DNA of 64,000 nt from positions 1 through 64,000 of the forward strand of contig NZ_BAEH01000121.1 of the NCBI RefSeq assembly GCF_000241305.1, read 5' to 3'. The notes beneath the pieces were generated by a model that was given only the letters and a program-made list of their open reading frames with translations, had not been told where the DNA came from and did no database searches. Positions 36,001 through 42,858 of the stretch are shown here, one piece after another. The translations under genes and the position numbers were made by a program. Every line of letters begins with the position of its first letter. Position 1 is the stretch's first letter. Origin of the DNA: Gordonia effusa NBRC 100432. GTDB lineage: Bacteria; Actinomycetota; Actinomycetes; Mycobacteriales; Mycobacteriaceae.

Positions 36001-36374
36001 ATCGCGGCGATCTGGGTGAGCACGATGCCCGGCACGGACAAAGCCGCACTCGTGAGAGTGCTCTCGGTCGGCGTAGCCTCGCCGGCGTCGAGGGCGTGTA
36101 CCCAGGTCATCGGCGTAAATCCGTCGGGGCGGGCGATCAGCAGTTGACCGGCTACCGGGTCGAGAAGTCGAGTGGCGGCGTCGATGACGCGGCCAAGGCT
36201 CCGCTCGAGCTCAGCGTCGATGACCAGTTCCGCGAGCGTGGGCAACCAGTTGACGCCCTGTCCTCCGAAGCTAACCGCGTAGGGCTCACCGGCGGCGATC
36301 CGGTCGATCAGTGACGACGGACGGTCTGCATGGGAGGAGCGGGATGCATCGGTTCGAAACTGATCAACTGTCAC
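27024..36374 (-). CDS. fas: Type I fatty-acid synthase (FAS-I)
   Basis: This multifunctional cytosolic enzyme makes C16-C26 fatty acids for membranes and mycolic-acid precursors. The 3116 residues run in the order acetyltransferase (VVGHSQGALS, about 146), enoyl reductase (LLAGMTPTT, about 430; VGGGIGTP), dehydratase hotdog (GDHNPIHTD, about 1270), malonyl/palmitoyl transferase (GHSVGEYNAL, about 1475), ACP (DGVSSRRNQLL, phosphopantetheine Ser, about 1845), ketoreductase (VVTGASAGS, about 2163) and ketosynthase (ACATAAVS with active Cys, about 2765; HDTSTRANDP; SLTGHAKGG). GTG 36374 has AGGAG five bases upstream. An in-frame GSGERSDGGW tandem repeat occurs at about residues 755-785. acpS follows, overlapping. 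Confidence 0.98.
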   Translation of the reverse strand: MTVDQFRTDASRSSHADRPSSLIDRIAAGEPYAVSFGGQGVNWLPTLAELVIDAELERSLGRVIDAATRLLDPVAGQLLIARPDGFTPMTWVHALDAGEATPTESTLTSAALSVPGIVLTQIAAIAALRKQGLDTVAYPPSSVVGHSQGALSVDALSAEQDQTPAGEGALLALAHLIGAAGSIVAARRGLAVTADGSPMLSISNVTPARIGSILAEYSASRKGDDHTLPVVAIRNGRRSVVVAGAPRHLAALRDECERLAAAEADERKRKVAGGSPFAPDFDMLDISIAFHHPGMADAVDLVASWAADCGLDPQWARRHAAAVFIDRVDWVSTIDDVIADGAKWILDFGPSDVVTRLSVPLVRGAGVGLVATALRVGQRNLFSPGGVPEVPRPWTQYAPQLVTLPDGRTVVDTSFTRLTGRSPVLLAGMTPTTVDPAIVAAAANAGHWAELAGGGQVTEEIFAQNVAKLTELLEPGRQAQFNSLFLDPYLWKLQLGGNRIVQKARAQGAPLDGVIVTAGIPELDDAVALVDELAEAGLRYVAFKPGTVSQIRDVIRIAAEVPHHPIIVHIEGGRAGGHHSWEDLDDLLLATYGELRARPNVVVCVGGGIGTPDRASDYLLGTWAHRHQYPTMPLDGVLIGTAAMATLEATTSPDVKQLLVETAGCDEWIGAGHAHAGIASGRSQLGADIHEIDNTASRCGRLLDEVAGDADLVADRRAEIIGAMAKTAKPYFGDVAQMTYREWLERYAALAVGGSGERSDGGWGSGERSEGGWGSGERSDGGLGSGEQLPWADITWQRRFIEMCQRTEARMNDADTGEIPTMFAAAEATDDPYAAIDALISVYPAVEVDLLHPADVAFFIELCKTPGKPVNFVPVIDKDVRRWWRSDSLWQAHDPRYGADAVCIIPGPVAVAGITRVDEPVGDLLNRFEAQVAADLAAAGEQPIEIDSRRRGELAGAGAISALLAADDVRWAGRMVRSPIALLGDRDQWNIVDPQRAEHAGTGAVLAGVDETDSATTAFELVVPIARSSVRIPLQVPASVLDGGSPIVGLDDASVAMLDILRVAAGGELAPTIADDNRVSAQTVVAWDPDSVADHAAVTGYTLPTNLRATTTAQELGFAVPDTLVGACWPSVFSVIGAARTDDGVPVVEGLLDLVHLDHVVHLVGEIPAVATDLRVDAAAISVVDANVGRVVEVEVRVTDVEFDAVVASFVERFAIRGRLGEAELVDPSRAGGASDDERSAQRKLLRATTITAPHQMNGFAFVSGDHNPIHTDANAAKLAGLGVPIVHGMWLSAAAQQVLTATDARNPIPAPRPIRGWTARFLGMVRTGDQIAIRVDRVGLDAGREVVEVTAKVDDNLVMAATALLEAPRTVYAFPGQGIQSAGMGLDARSRSKAAREIWDRADAHTRAALGFSILAVVRDNPTTLVADGVTYQHPDGVLYLTQFTQVAMATLGVAQVAELKESGGFVENAITCGHSVGEYNALAACAGVLPLEAVLEVVFQRGSAMHHLVPRDDLGRSNYRMAAIRPSQFGLADDHVADYVTQVGADAGEFLEVVNLNLRGSQYAIAGTVRGLEHLEADIDRRRAEFGGKRAFILVPGIDVPFHSTVLRDGVPAFRERLEELLPADLDPNILIGRYIPNLVPRLFNLSREFVTEIAELVPSEPLAAVLADFEYWAARPSELTRVVLIELLAWQFASPVRWIETQDLLFSEPERGGLAIQRFVEIGVKSAPTLSGLATNTLKLDGFANAVTEVLNVERDSAAVLAQDEGVEPEADSVSEAAEEPKTEAAPAAAVPAAVPAAAAGPRPDDLRFGPSDAVTAVIALWTKMRTDQIGAVDTIEALCDGVSSRRNQLLLDVGAELNLGAIDGAAEADMAALASTVETLARGYRPLGAVLTDAVGDQMRKVLGPVGKRPSYITDRVTNVWQLESGWGLQTLVALALGTREGASVRGGDLGNLLDGPVSNVEALDALIDRAVSSVGAAQGVSVSLPSAGGTGGGATVDAAALSEFTENITGRSGVLASAAYTVLSKLGLVDEESADLGEVDDEAAVLAERVSSELGSDWARTVAPSFDEGRAVLIDDRWASAREDLARLWLLDELDVDTDFEALTAKFIGAGRTVAQHATWWQGKALAQGNAVHARAFGAIAQEAEEPNAGVWSDDIAVVTGASAGSIAAAVVGALLAGGATVIATTSRLDSERLDFYKELYRNNARKGAALWVAPANLASYTDVDDLVEWIGAEQTENLGSTTGVVKPAMKPTLLFPFAAPRVAGDLTDAGGRAELEMKVLLWSVERLIAGLADVHADHNIDARVHVVLPGSPNRGMFGGDGAYGESKAALDALVTRWSAEESWQSKTTLAHALIGWVRGTGLMGHNDGMVAAVEAAGVKTWATEEMAAELLELCTPAQREAARTAPILADFTAGLDPAAIDLKALAAAAAEAEDVAETDHAQTDDAEQVSINALSAPARAPRQAPISWSEINVSPEDLVVIVGAGELGPYGSARTRFEMEVDEKLSAAGVLELAWNTGLVTWESTPKPGWYDVESGDPVAEADIADRYHDEVVARCGIRRYADDGEMVDNSSPLLTSVFLDEDLSFAVASEAEARAFASADPERTRVVPNADTGDWQVTRLAGTEIRVPRRFALSRTVGGQIPTGFDPTRWGVSADMAESVDRVALWNLVATVDAFLSSGFSPEELMRWVHPGLVANTQGTGMGGMQSMRSLYLDTLLGEAKANDILQEALPNVVAAHVVQSYIGSYGAMIHPVAACATAAVSVEEGVDKIKLGKALFAVAGGFDDLGIEGIVGFGDMSATADSAKMSARGIDDRRFSRANDRRRGGFVESNGGGTVLLARGDVAAQMGLPVLGVVAHAQSFGDGVHTSIPAPGLGALGAARGGPTSPLATALNSLGVSADDVAVISKHDTSTRANDPNEAKLHEELASAIGRNDGAPLFVVSQKSLTGHAKGGAAAFQLIGLCQMLGEGVIPPNRSLDCVDDAMEKFNHLVWPRETLRMAGRFPLKAGLLTSLGFGHVSGLIAVVHPEAFVASLDEAARDAYRARRTERLRDGSQRMLEAMCGGRPAYQRPPNRRFDESASEAGQETELLLSADGRLDADGTYEVRPAR
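34012..34117 (-). repeat. 30-bp tandem repeat inside fas
   Basis: About 3.5 units of GGCTCGGGCGAGCGAAGCGA + CGGGGGTTGG, in frame, encode GSGERSDGGW/GSGERSEGGW/GSGERSDGGL and a partial GSGEQ. It lies between the enoyl-reductase half and the dehydratase part, presumably as a flexible surface loop. Confidence 0.9.
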
Positions 36375-36563
36375 GGGTACTCCTAGCGGGCAGGTTGAAC
36401 ACCGAGATGCTCACCTACGGTTTGGGGATCGTAGCGACGCCTTCGACTGCGCGCACTATGCTTATTTCTCCCGAACACGACTGTCCCCCAACACTTTTCA
36501 GGGAACCTAACTCAACTCCGAGTCCGGCTGACGTGTACGTGGGGTCAATGATGACACAGAAAA

Positions 36564-36579
36564 ATGAGGGATCCCTCAT
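36564..36579. promoter_or_regulatory. Perfect 16-bp palindrome, candidate operator upstream of fas
   Basis: ATGAGGGATCCCTCAT, framed by A- and T-runs (AAAA left, GTTTT right), lies 190 bases before the fas start and 205 before the HIT gene. The shape is that of a dimeric repressor site such as a TetR or GntR operator. The rest of the 409-bp gap contains no gene. Confidence 0.5.
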
Positions 36580-36783
36580 GTTTTGCGCCTACCGATAGTT
36601 ATACCGGCCAGTAACCTCGCGGGTAACCGATCGATGCCAACGTGGGTTGGTTCAATTGAGGGATATCGACCCTGCTAGAGGCACACAACAGTTGGCCTGG
36701 TGACCACAGTCACATCCACCCAACTATAGTTATCGAATTGTTACATTTCGCGCGACTGTCGCGCCCCGCTAAGGTCATTGCTC

Positions 36784-37209
36784 ATGACGTCATGTGTCTT
36801 TTGTGCGATCGTCGATGGAACGGCTCCGTCGCGGCAGGTCTATGCCGACGACGATGTACTCGGATTCCTCGACATCCGGCCGGTCACTCGCGGCCACACC
36901 TTACTCATTCCCCGAGGTCACGCATCGAATCTTGCCGAACTCGATCCGACAATCGGCGGCAAACTCTTCATAGCCGGCCAACGCCTGGGCGCGGCAATAC
37001 GCGCGAGCCGTATCGCTGCCGACGGTGTCAATCTTCTGGTCAATGACGGTCGCGCTGCGATGCAGACCGTGTTCCACACCCACTTGCATGTGATCCCCCG
37101 CCATAGCGGCGACAAACTCAGCTTCGCCAAAGGGCTGATCGTGCGTCGGGATTCAAATCCCGACGAGACCGCCGAAATGATCCGCGCGGGCGTGGCGGCG
37201 CTGGCTTGA
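36784..37209 (+). CDS. HIT-family nucleotide-binding hydrolase
   Basis: The ATG at 36784 (MTSCVFCAIVDGTAPSRQVY) gives 141 residues; an in-frame TTG two codons earlier is less likely. The histidine triad VFHTHLHVIPRH contains the catalytic middle His, and the N-terminal SCVFCAI holds the zinc-type Cys pair. HIT proteins hydrolyse AMP/ADP-linked compounds. Divergent from fas across a 409-bp gap. Confidence 0.93.
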   Translation: MTSCVFCAIVDGTAPSRQVYADDDVLGFLDIRPVTRGHTLLIPRGHASNLAELDPTIGGKLFIAGQRLGAAIRASRIAADGVNLLVNDGRAAMQTVFHTHLHVIPRHSGDKLSFAKGLIVRRDSNPDETAEMIRAGVAALA

Positions 37210-37350
37210 GCGGCGGGACGCGCAGCGGGTAGCGGGTCAAGCTCAACTCTGCGAGGTCAAGCGTGCCGAGGCAGGTGTTCCCTCAGCACCGACCACAGCG
37301 CAGGTTTCAGCCAGCCTCCAGCCAAGCCAAAAGCGATTTTGATTACCGAC

Positions 37351-37722
37351 CTAGCGCGAATCCCGTTGTGCCGCACGGTTCATCGCGGTGTAACCACCGT
37401 CGACGTAATGCACGTTCCGGTAGCCCATGTCGGCGATTTCGGCGGCGATCCGTGGAGCCTCCGACGGGACCGACACAACGGCGATCTCGGAGTCGTGGTG
37501 TACCCAGCCGGTCGACGTCCCGCCGAACACGCGACTGACCTCACCCGGATCCACTACGACGGCGCCGGGCAAACTGCCCTGGTGCCTGCGGACCTGTGGT
37601 CGAGCATCAACGACGACGCCGCGTCCCTGGCCGACGACCCGCATGGCACCGGTTGCCGAAATTGCGTCGACTCGGTTCCATTCCCCTGTCTTCCATTCCC
37701 CTGCGCCCACCTGCTGATCCAC
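37351..37722 (-). CDS. Rhodanese-like protein lacking the catalytic Cys
   Basis: The start is uncertain: GTG 37722 (VDQQVGAGEWKTGEWNRVDA) gives 123 residues, while the frame opens at a TTG at 37788. The rhodanese fold is recognisable from GVVVDARPQVRRHQGSLPGA, EIAVVSVPSEAPRIAAEIAD and GYRNVHYVDGGYTAMNRAA. The position normally held by the nucleophilic Cys (CxxGxR loop) reads VPSEAPR, so sulfurtransferase activity is unlikely. It may be a sulfide or phosphate sensor or binding domain. Confidence 0.8.
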   Translation of the reverse strand: MDQQVGAGEWKTGEWNRVDAISATGAMRVVGQGRGVVVDARPQVRRHQGSLPGAVVVDPGEVSRVFGGTSTGWVHHDSEIAVVSVPSEAPRIAAEIADMGYRNVHYVDGGYTAMNRAAQRDSR

Positions 37723-37842
37723 CGTTCTTGTCCATGCGTGTAATTCTTTGACCCAACTCCAGGTTACGGAATTATCACGACGGGGCAAGGGGGCGTGCGG
37801 AAAAGGTGAACGATTTGCTATGGAGAAGGTCGGATCAACGAG

Positions 37843-39567
37843 TCAGCCCCGACGCCGACCAGCCACTTTAGGTGCACCCCGTTTGGCGTAACCGCCTTCG
37901 CGACGTCGGCCATACTGGCCACCACCGTTACCACCGCCACGCCCGCGAGGTCCTTGGTCTCGACGGATATCGATCGGGTTCTTCCCGATCCGCGTATCGC
38001 GCAACGACGCGAGAGTGCGATTGTCCAGGTCTGCGGGTAGCTCAACCAAACTGAAATCGTCGCGGATGCTGATATTGCCGAAGTCTCCGCGGGTGAGCCC
38101 ACCCTCGTTGGCGATCGCGCCGACGATGGCACCCGGCGACACCTTGTGCTTGCGGCCAACGGCGATTCGGTAGGTGGCGAAGTTGCCGCCGCCACGCGGT
38201 CCGCGATCGGACCGCTCCGGACGTTCCCGACGCTCGCTCTTCGGCGGGTCGGGTGCCATCAGGAAGCCGCCGTCGCGGGTCTCCAAGGCAAGAGCCGCCG
38301 CGACATCGGCCATCGCGACGTCATTCTCGCGCGCGTATTTTTCGACGAGTCCGCGGAAGAGATCGAGATGATCCGATCCCAGGTTCGCGGTGATCGAATC
38401 GGCGAACTTCTCCTTGCGCTGGGTGTTGACGTCGTCGACAGATGGCAGGTCGATCTCTTCGAGTGGCTGTCGAGTCATCTTCTCGATGGCCCGCAGCAGA
38501 TGCCGTTCGCGAGGAGAGACAAACAGCAGTGCGGTACCCGACCGGCCCGCCCGACCGGTTCGGCCGATGCGGTGAACGTACGACTCGGTGTCGTGCGGAA
38601 TGTCGTAGTTCACGACGTGGGAAATACGGTCGACGTCGAGGCCGCGCGCCGCGACGTCGGTGGCAACCAGGATGTCGATCGTCGAATTCTTGAGCTGGTT
38701 GATGGTCCGCTCACGCTGAGCCTGCGCGAGGTCGCCATTGATCGCCACGGCAGAGAATCCACGTGCTCGCAACCGCTCGGCCAATTCCTCGGTGGCCTGC
38801 TTGGTGCGAACGAAAACGATCATTCCGTCGAAGGTCTCAACCTCGAGTACCCGCGTCAGCGCATCGAGCTTGCGCTGGTGCGATACCTGCAAGTACTTCT
38901 GCGTGATGTTCTGTGCCGTAGCGGTTTTGGACTCGACGGCGACCTCGGTCGGGTTCTTCAGATACTTCTTCGCGAGGCGACCGATCGCCTTCGGCATGGT
39001 CGCCGAGAAGAGCGCAACCTGTTTGGAGTCAGGTGTGTCGGACAGGATCCGCTCGACGTCCTCGGCGAATCCCATGGTGAGCATCTCGTCGGCCTCGTCG
39101 AGAACAAGGAACTCGAGCTGAGAGATGTCGAGGGTGCCCTTGTCGAGATGGTCGATGACACGCCCCGGCGTGCCGACGATCACTTGCGCACCACGACGCA
39201 GTCCCGACAACTGCACGGTGTAGCTCTGACCGCCGTAGATCGGCAGGACACGCACGTCAGGCATATGCGACGAGTATTTGCCGAATGCCTCCGACACCTG
39301 CAACGCGAGTTCGCGGGTAGGTGCCAGCACAAGCGCCTGGGGCTTGCGTGCCGAGGAGTCGAGTCTGGAAAGAATGGGGATGGCGAAGGCGGCGGTCTTA
39401 CCGGTGCCGGTCTGCGCCAAACCGACGACGTCATTGCCGGCCATCAAAGGTGGGATGGTGGCGGCTTGGATTGGGGATGGAGTCTCGTAGCCGACGTCGT
39501 CGAGTGCCTGACGAACACGTTCGTCAATACCCAATCCGTCGAAGGTCGCTGCAGATTGTTCAGTCAT
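37843..39567 (-). CDS. deaD: DEAD-box RNA helicase (DeaD/CsdA-like)
   Basis: ATG 39567 (MTEQSAATFDGLGIDERVRQ) gives 574 residues; the much longer open frame upstream is antisense to the acyl-CoA synthetase gene and not real. Motifs: Q motif (ETPSPIQ), AQTGTGKT, VLDEADEML, FSATMP, ARGLDVDRISHV and YVHRIGRTGRAGRSG. A DbpA-like RNA-binding domain (HKVSPGAIVGAIANEGGLTR) and a Gly/Arg-rich tail (GRGGGNGGGQYGRRREGG) follow. It unwinds structured RNA in ribosome assembly, decay and cold adaptation. Confidence 0.96.
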   Translation of the reverse strand: MTEQSAATFDGLGIDERVRQALDDVGYETPSPIQAATIPPLMAGNDVVGLAQTGTGKTAAFAIPILSRLDSSARKPQALVLAPTRELALQVSEAFGKYSSHMPDVRVLPIYGGQSYTVQLSGLRRGAQVIVGTPGRVIDHLDKGTLDISQLEFLVLDEADEMLTMGFAEDVERILSDTPDSKQVALFSATMPKAIGRLAKKYLKNPTEVAVESKTATAQNITQKYLQVSHQRKLDALTRVLEVETFDGMIVFVRTKQATEELAERLRARGFSAVAINGDLAQAQRERTINQLKNSTIDILVATDVAARGLDVDRISHVVNYDIPHDTESYVHRIGRTGRAGRSGTALLFVSPRERHLLRAIEKMTRQPLEEIDLPSVDDVNTQRKEKFADSITANLGSDHLDLFRGLVEKYARENDVAMADVAAALALETRDGGFLMAPDPPKSERRERPERSDRGPRGGGNFATYRIAVGRKHKVSPGAIVGAIANEGGLTRGDFGNISIRDDFSLVELPADLDNRTLASLRDTRIGKNPIDIRRDQGPRGRGGGNGGGQYGRRREGGYAKRGAPKVAGRRRG

Positions 39568-39765
39568 TTCTCTGATTACTCTAGCCCCTGAACCCGCTGC
39601 TCGTCGCATCGTCGGGACTGCTGCGACGACCGCCACATCCACCGTGTGACCGCTGCCACCAGACTGGTAGGGTCCAGAGCACCGAATTCCGCCAATGTCA
39701 CGTCGCAAATCCGACCTTCCTGACGGATCCGACGCGGCGCGCCAGCCTGAAAGGGCATCCCGCAC

Positions 39766-41550
39766 ATGCAAGAGGTTTCCGCACCTTCCGTCGCTGATAT
39801 CGATCCGAGCCGAACCCTGGTCGACACGATCCTGACCTACCGTTCCGAGCGCCCGACCCTCCCGTTGTTCAAGAAGCGCACCGACAACCAGTGGATCAAC
39901 GTCACGGCCAAACAATTCGTCGACGAGGTGGACGCGGTCGCCAAGGGACTCATCGCAGCTGGTGTGCAGGCCGGCGATCGCGTCGCGCTCTTGTCGGCGA
40001 CACGCTATGAGTGGACGCTCATCGACTACGCCATCTGGCGTGCGGGCGCGACGACCGTCGCGATCTACGACACCTCGGCGTCGGATCAAGTGCAGTGGAT
40101 CTTGGAAGACTCGGGATCGTCGGTGATCGTCATCGAGACTCCCGCCCAGCAGGCACAGCATAAGAGCGTCCTCGACGGTGCCCCTGACCTGCGCGAAACC
40201 CTCGTCATCGACGATGGAGCGGTCGCGGATTTGGTGAAACGTGGCGCCGACGTCGATAACGCCGAACTCGACGCCCGCCGTGCGAATGCTTCCGCAGCCG
40301 ACGCCGCGACACTGATCTATACGTCGGGCACCACTGGGCGGCCAAAAGGCGTCGTCCTGACACATGCGAACTTCATGGCCGAATGCATCGCGACGAAGGC
40401 CGCGATGGGCGACATGATGTCCGAAGGAAAGTCGACGCTGTTGTTCTTGCCGCTCGCGCACGTCTTCGCCCGTGCGGTCGTCTGCGCATCCGTGGAGAAC
40501 CGAGTCATCCTCGGCCACACCAGCGATATCAAGACTCTTCTCGACGATTTCGCCGTTTTCCGTCCGAGCTACATCCTGTCGGTGCCGCGCGTATTCGAGA
40601 AGGTCTACAACTCTGCCGAGCAGAAAGCCATCGACGGTGGAAAGGGCTCGATCTTCGCGAAGGCTGCCGCCACCGCAATCGACTGGAGTAAGGCTCAGGA
40701 CCAAGGCGGAGCCGGCCTGGCTCTGAAGGTCAAGCACACGGTCTTCGACAAGTTGGTGTACTCAAAGCTGCGCACCGCCCTCGGCGGACAGTGCGAGGCG
40801 GCGCTTTCGGGCGGCGCACCTCTGGGCGCCCGCCTCGGCCACTTCTTCCGCGGCGCGGGCATCCCGGTATACGAAGGCTACGGTCTGACTGAGACCACAG
40901 CCGGTATCACTCTTAACGGCCCCGACGCTCAGTCGGTTGGGTCAGTTGGCCGTCCGGTTGCCGGGTGCGCGGTCGCCATCGCCGACGACGGCGAGGTTCT
41001 TCTCAAGGGGCCCATCGTATTTGGCGGCTATTGGCATAACGAGGCCGCCAGCGCGGACGCCCTCGTCGATGGCTGGTTCCACACCGGTGACATCGGCAAG
41101 CTGGAAGATGGCTTCCTCCACATCACCGGCCGGAAGAAGGAACTCATCGTCACCGCTGGCGGAAAGAATGTCTCGCCCGCTCAGCTTGAAGACGTCATCC
41201 GGGCGCACCCGCTGGTCAGCCAGACTCTCGTGGTCGGCGACAACAAACCGTTCATCGCAGCACTGATCACACTCGATCCAGAGGCTGTGCCGAGTTGGCT
41301 GGACCGCAACAATCTGCCGGCATCGACACCGCTATCGGAGTTGACCGAGCACGCCGGCCTCAAAGCCGAACTGCAACAAGCCATCGACGCTGCCAACAAG
41401 ACGGTGTCCAAGGCAGAGGCGATCAAGAAGTTCGTCATTCTCGATACCGATTTCACCATCGAGACCGGTGAGCTGACCCCGACGTTGAAGCTCAAGCGCA
41501 AGGTCATCCACGAGGGACATCAGCAAGCAATTGCCGATCTCTACACCTAG
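39766..41550 (+). CDS. Long-chain fatty acyl-CoA synthetase (FadD15-like)
   Basis: The 594-residue AMP-forming enzyme activates long-chain fatty acids to CoA thioesters. Motifs are YTSGTTGRPKGVVLTH (P-loop), YEGYGLTETTAG (A5), GWFHTGDIGKLEDGFLHITG (A7-A8), and GGKNVSPAQLEDVIRAHPLV, with the catalytic Lys expected near the C-terminal end (KLKRKVI). The architecture, without a separate N-terminal domain, matches actinobacterial FadD15 for membrane lipid metabolism. Start ATG 39766. Confidence 0.95.
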   Translation: MQEVSAPSVADIDPSRTLVDTILTYRSERPTLPLFKKRTDNQWINVTAKQFVDEVDAVAKGLIAAGVQAGDRVALLSATRYEWTLIDYAIWRAGATTVAIYDTSASDQVQWILEDSGSSVIVIETPAQQAQHKSVLDGAPDLRETLVIDDGAVADLVKRGADVDNAELDARRANASAADAATLIYTSGTTGRPKGVVLTHANFMAECIATKAAMGDMMSEGKSTLLFLPLAHVFARAVVCASVENRVILGHTSDIKTLLDDFAVFRPSYILSVPRVFEKVYNSAEQKAIDGGKGSIFAKAAATAIDWSKAQDQGGAGLALKVKHTVFDKLVYSKLRTALGGQCEAALSGGAPLGARLGHFFRGAGIPVYEGYGLTETTAGITLNGPDAQSVGSVGRPVAGCAVAIADDGEVLLKGPIVFGGYWHNEAASADALVDGWFHTGDIGKLEDGFLHITGRKKELIVTAGGKNVSPAQLEDVIRAHPLVSQTLVVGDNKPFIAALITLDPEAVPSWLDRNNLPASTPLSELTEHAGLKAELQQAIDAANKTVSKAEAIKKFVILDTDFTIETGELTPTLKLKRKVIHEGHQQAIADLYT

Positions 41551-42814
41551 CAGCAGCGCCACTGGCGTTACGCCACCGGCGCCGGGAGCGAAGCGAGCGG
41601 GCCGAATGTGGCCGACGCCGGGAGCGAAGCGAGCGGGCCGAATGTGGCCGGCGCCGGGAGCGAAGCGAGCGGGCCGAATACATCCCCCGCCGGGAGCGCT
41701 CCCCTCTCGCGCGTCGGGGCGTGATCTTGGGATCGATGCTGTTCGAGGGCTCGCGATTTGGAGCATGATCAGCGAGCACTTCGCGTTGGGCACCATGCTC
41801 GCTGCCCCAACGCACGCGTTTCCCTACGTCGATGGCATGTCAGCATTCGTGCTGTTGTCCGGTCTCGTTCTCGGATTGGTGTACGGCGGCTGGATCGCGC
41901 GATTTTCGCTCGACTACGCGTACCGGCGCCTAGCCCGCCGGGTGGCTGTCTTGTATTTGTGCCAGCTTGCCGTTTCGCTCGTCGCGGTTGCCGCCGCATT
42001 CGCCGGGCATCGTTGGCTCACGCTATTGCCGATGCCCGATTCCTGGGCCGAAGGTGTGCTGTGGGCCGCGACGATGCGATATCTACCCAGTGGCGGCAAT
42101 ATTCTTTTGCTCTACATGTTGCTGCTCATCAGCGCCTTCGCTTTGTTCCCCGCGTTGATGCGCAACTGGTGGCCGCTCGTCCTTGGCGCCTCGACGGCTC
42201 TCTACGTGTTTGCTCAAGTCGGCAGTCCAGGCTGGTTTTACATCATGTCGTCGACGGACGGTGCGCCCATACAGAATTGGGCCGCTTGGCAATTCATGTT
42301 TGTGCCAGCAGTGGTCGTCGGCTGGAAATGGCGCGAGTGGCAGGTAGCCGATCGCATCGCGCGATACCTACCCGCCCTCGTCGTCGCATCGATAGCACTC
42401 TGGTTCGCTTTTCATTTCGTGATCGATGTGGGGCCGTGGCGCAGTATCGAGTCCGAGTTCGCCGACAAGGTGGATTTTGCTCCGGCACGCGCGGTCGGCG
42501 CATGGGTATTGATTCCGACCCTCTACGGGATATTCGGACTGCTCCTGAGTTGGTGGCGTCGGGATTGGCTGCGACCGCTGGTCATGACTGGGTCGCGCAG
42601 TCTGGATTCCTATGTGCTGCAAGCCATCGCACTAATTCTCGTGCCGATCCACGTCGCTCATCGACCGTGGGATTCCGCGACCGTCGTCGTCGTTACCGTG
42701 CTTGTCTTCGGCGCGTGTTGGGGCTGGGCGGAACTGCGCCGTGGGATGGGAATAACCAAGCTGCACAAGTTACCCGGTCAAGTTCCCGAGATCCTGCGGA
42801 CGGTGAGCCGGTAA
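41531..42814 (+). CDS. OpgC/acyltransferase-like membrane protein
   Basis: Ten or so transmembrane segments follow the signature DLGIDAVRGLAIWSMISEHF, typical of OpgC_C and related acyltransferase families (acylation of exported glycans or lipids). Later motifs include SGLVLGLVYGG, LLYMLLLISAFALFPALM and MTGSRSLDSYVLQAIALIL. The start is unclear: the frame opens at TTG 41531, overlapping the upstream gene by 20 bases. In-frame ATGs lie at 41606 and 41642 inside the 36-bp repeats, and the next is at 41765, after the DAVRG motif. The repeats may therefore be the N-terminal tail or non-coding. Conserved region complete. Confidence 0.78.
   Translation: MPISTPSSSATGVTPPAPGAKRAGRMWPTPGAKRAGRMWPAPGAKRAGRIHPPPGALPSRASGRDLGIDAVRGLAIWSMISEHFALGTMLAAPTHAFPYVDGMSAFVLLSGLVLGLVYGGWIARFSLDYAYRRLARRVAVLYLCQLAVSLVAVAAAFAGHRWLTLLPMPDSWAEGVLWAATMRYLPSGGNILLLYMLLLISAFALFPALMRNWWPLVLGASTALYVFAQVGSPGWFYIMSSTDGAPIQNWAAWQFMFVPAVVVGWKWREWQVADRIARYLPALVVASIALWFAFHFVIDVGPWRSIESEFADKVDFAPARAVGAWVLIPTLYGIFGLLLSWWRRDWLRPLVMTGSRSLDSYVLQAIALILVPIHVAHRPWDSATVVVVTVLVFGACWGWAELRRGMGITKLHKLPGQVPEILRTVSR
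41579..41700 (+). repeat. 36-bp tandem repeat at the start of the OpgC-like gene
   Basis: About 3.3 units of GCCGGGAGCGAAGCGAGCGG + GCCGAATGTGGCCGAC, in frame with the gene (PGAKRAGRMWPT, PGAKRAGRMWPA, PGAKRAGRIHPP). The core GGGAGCGAAGCGAGCGGG resembles the fas repeat core GGGCGAGCGAAGCGACGGG. Confidence 0.9.
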
Positions 42815-42858
42815 AAGTGCACAGCGCGGGTCGGTGATTGGCTGGGCCCGGGGCACCG

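Noticed and set aside
39568..40737. N-terminal extension of the DEAD-box helicase to nearly 1000 residues
   Set aside because: The extension is antisense to the FadD15-like gene and has no helicase-related sequence; ATG 39567 is the natural start.
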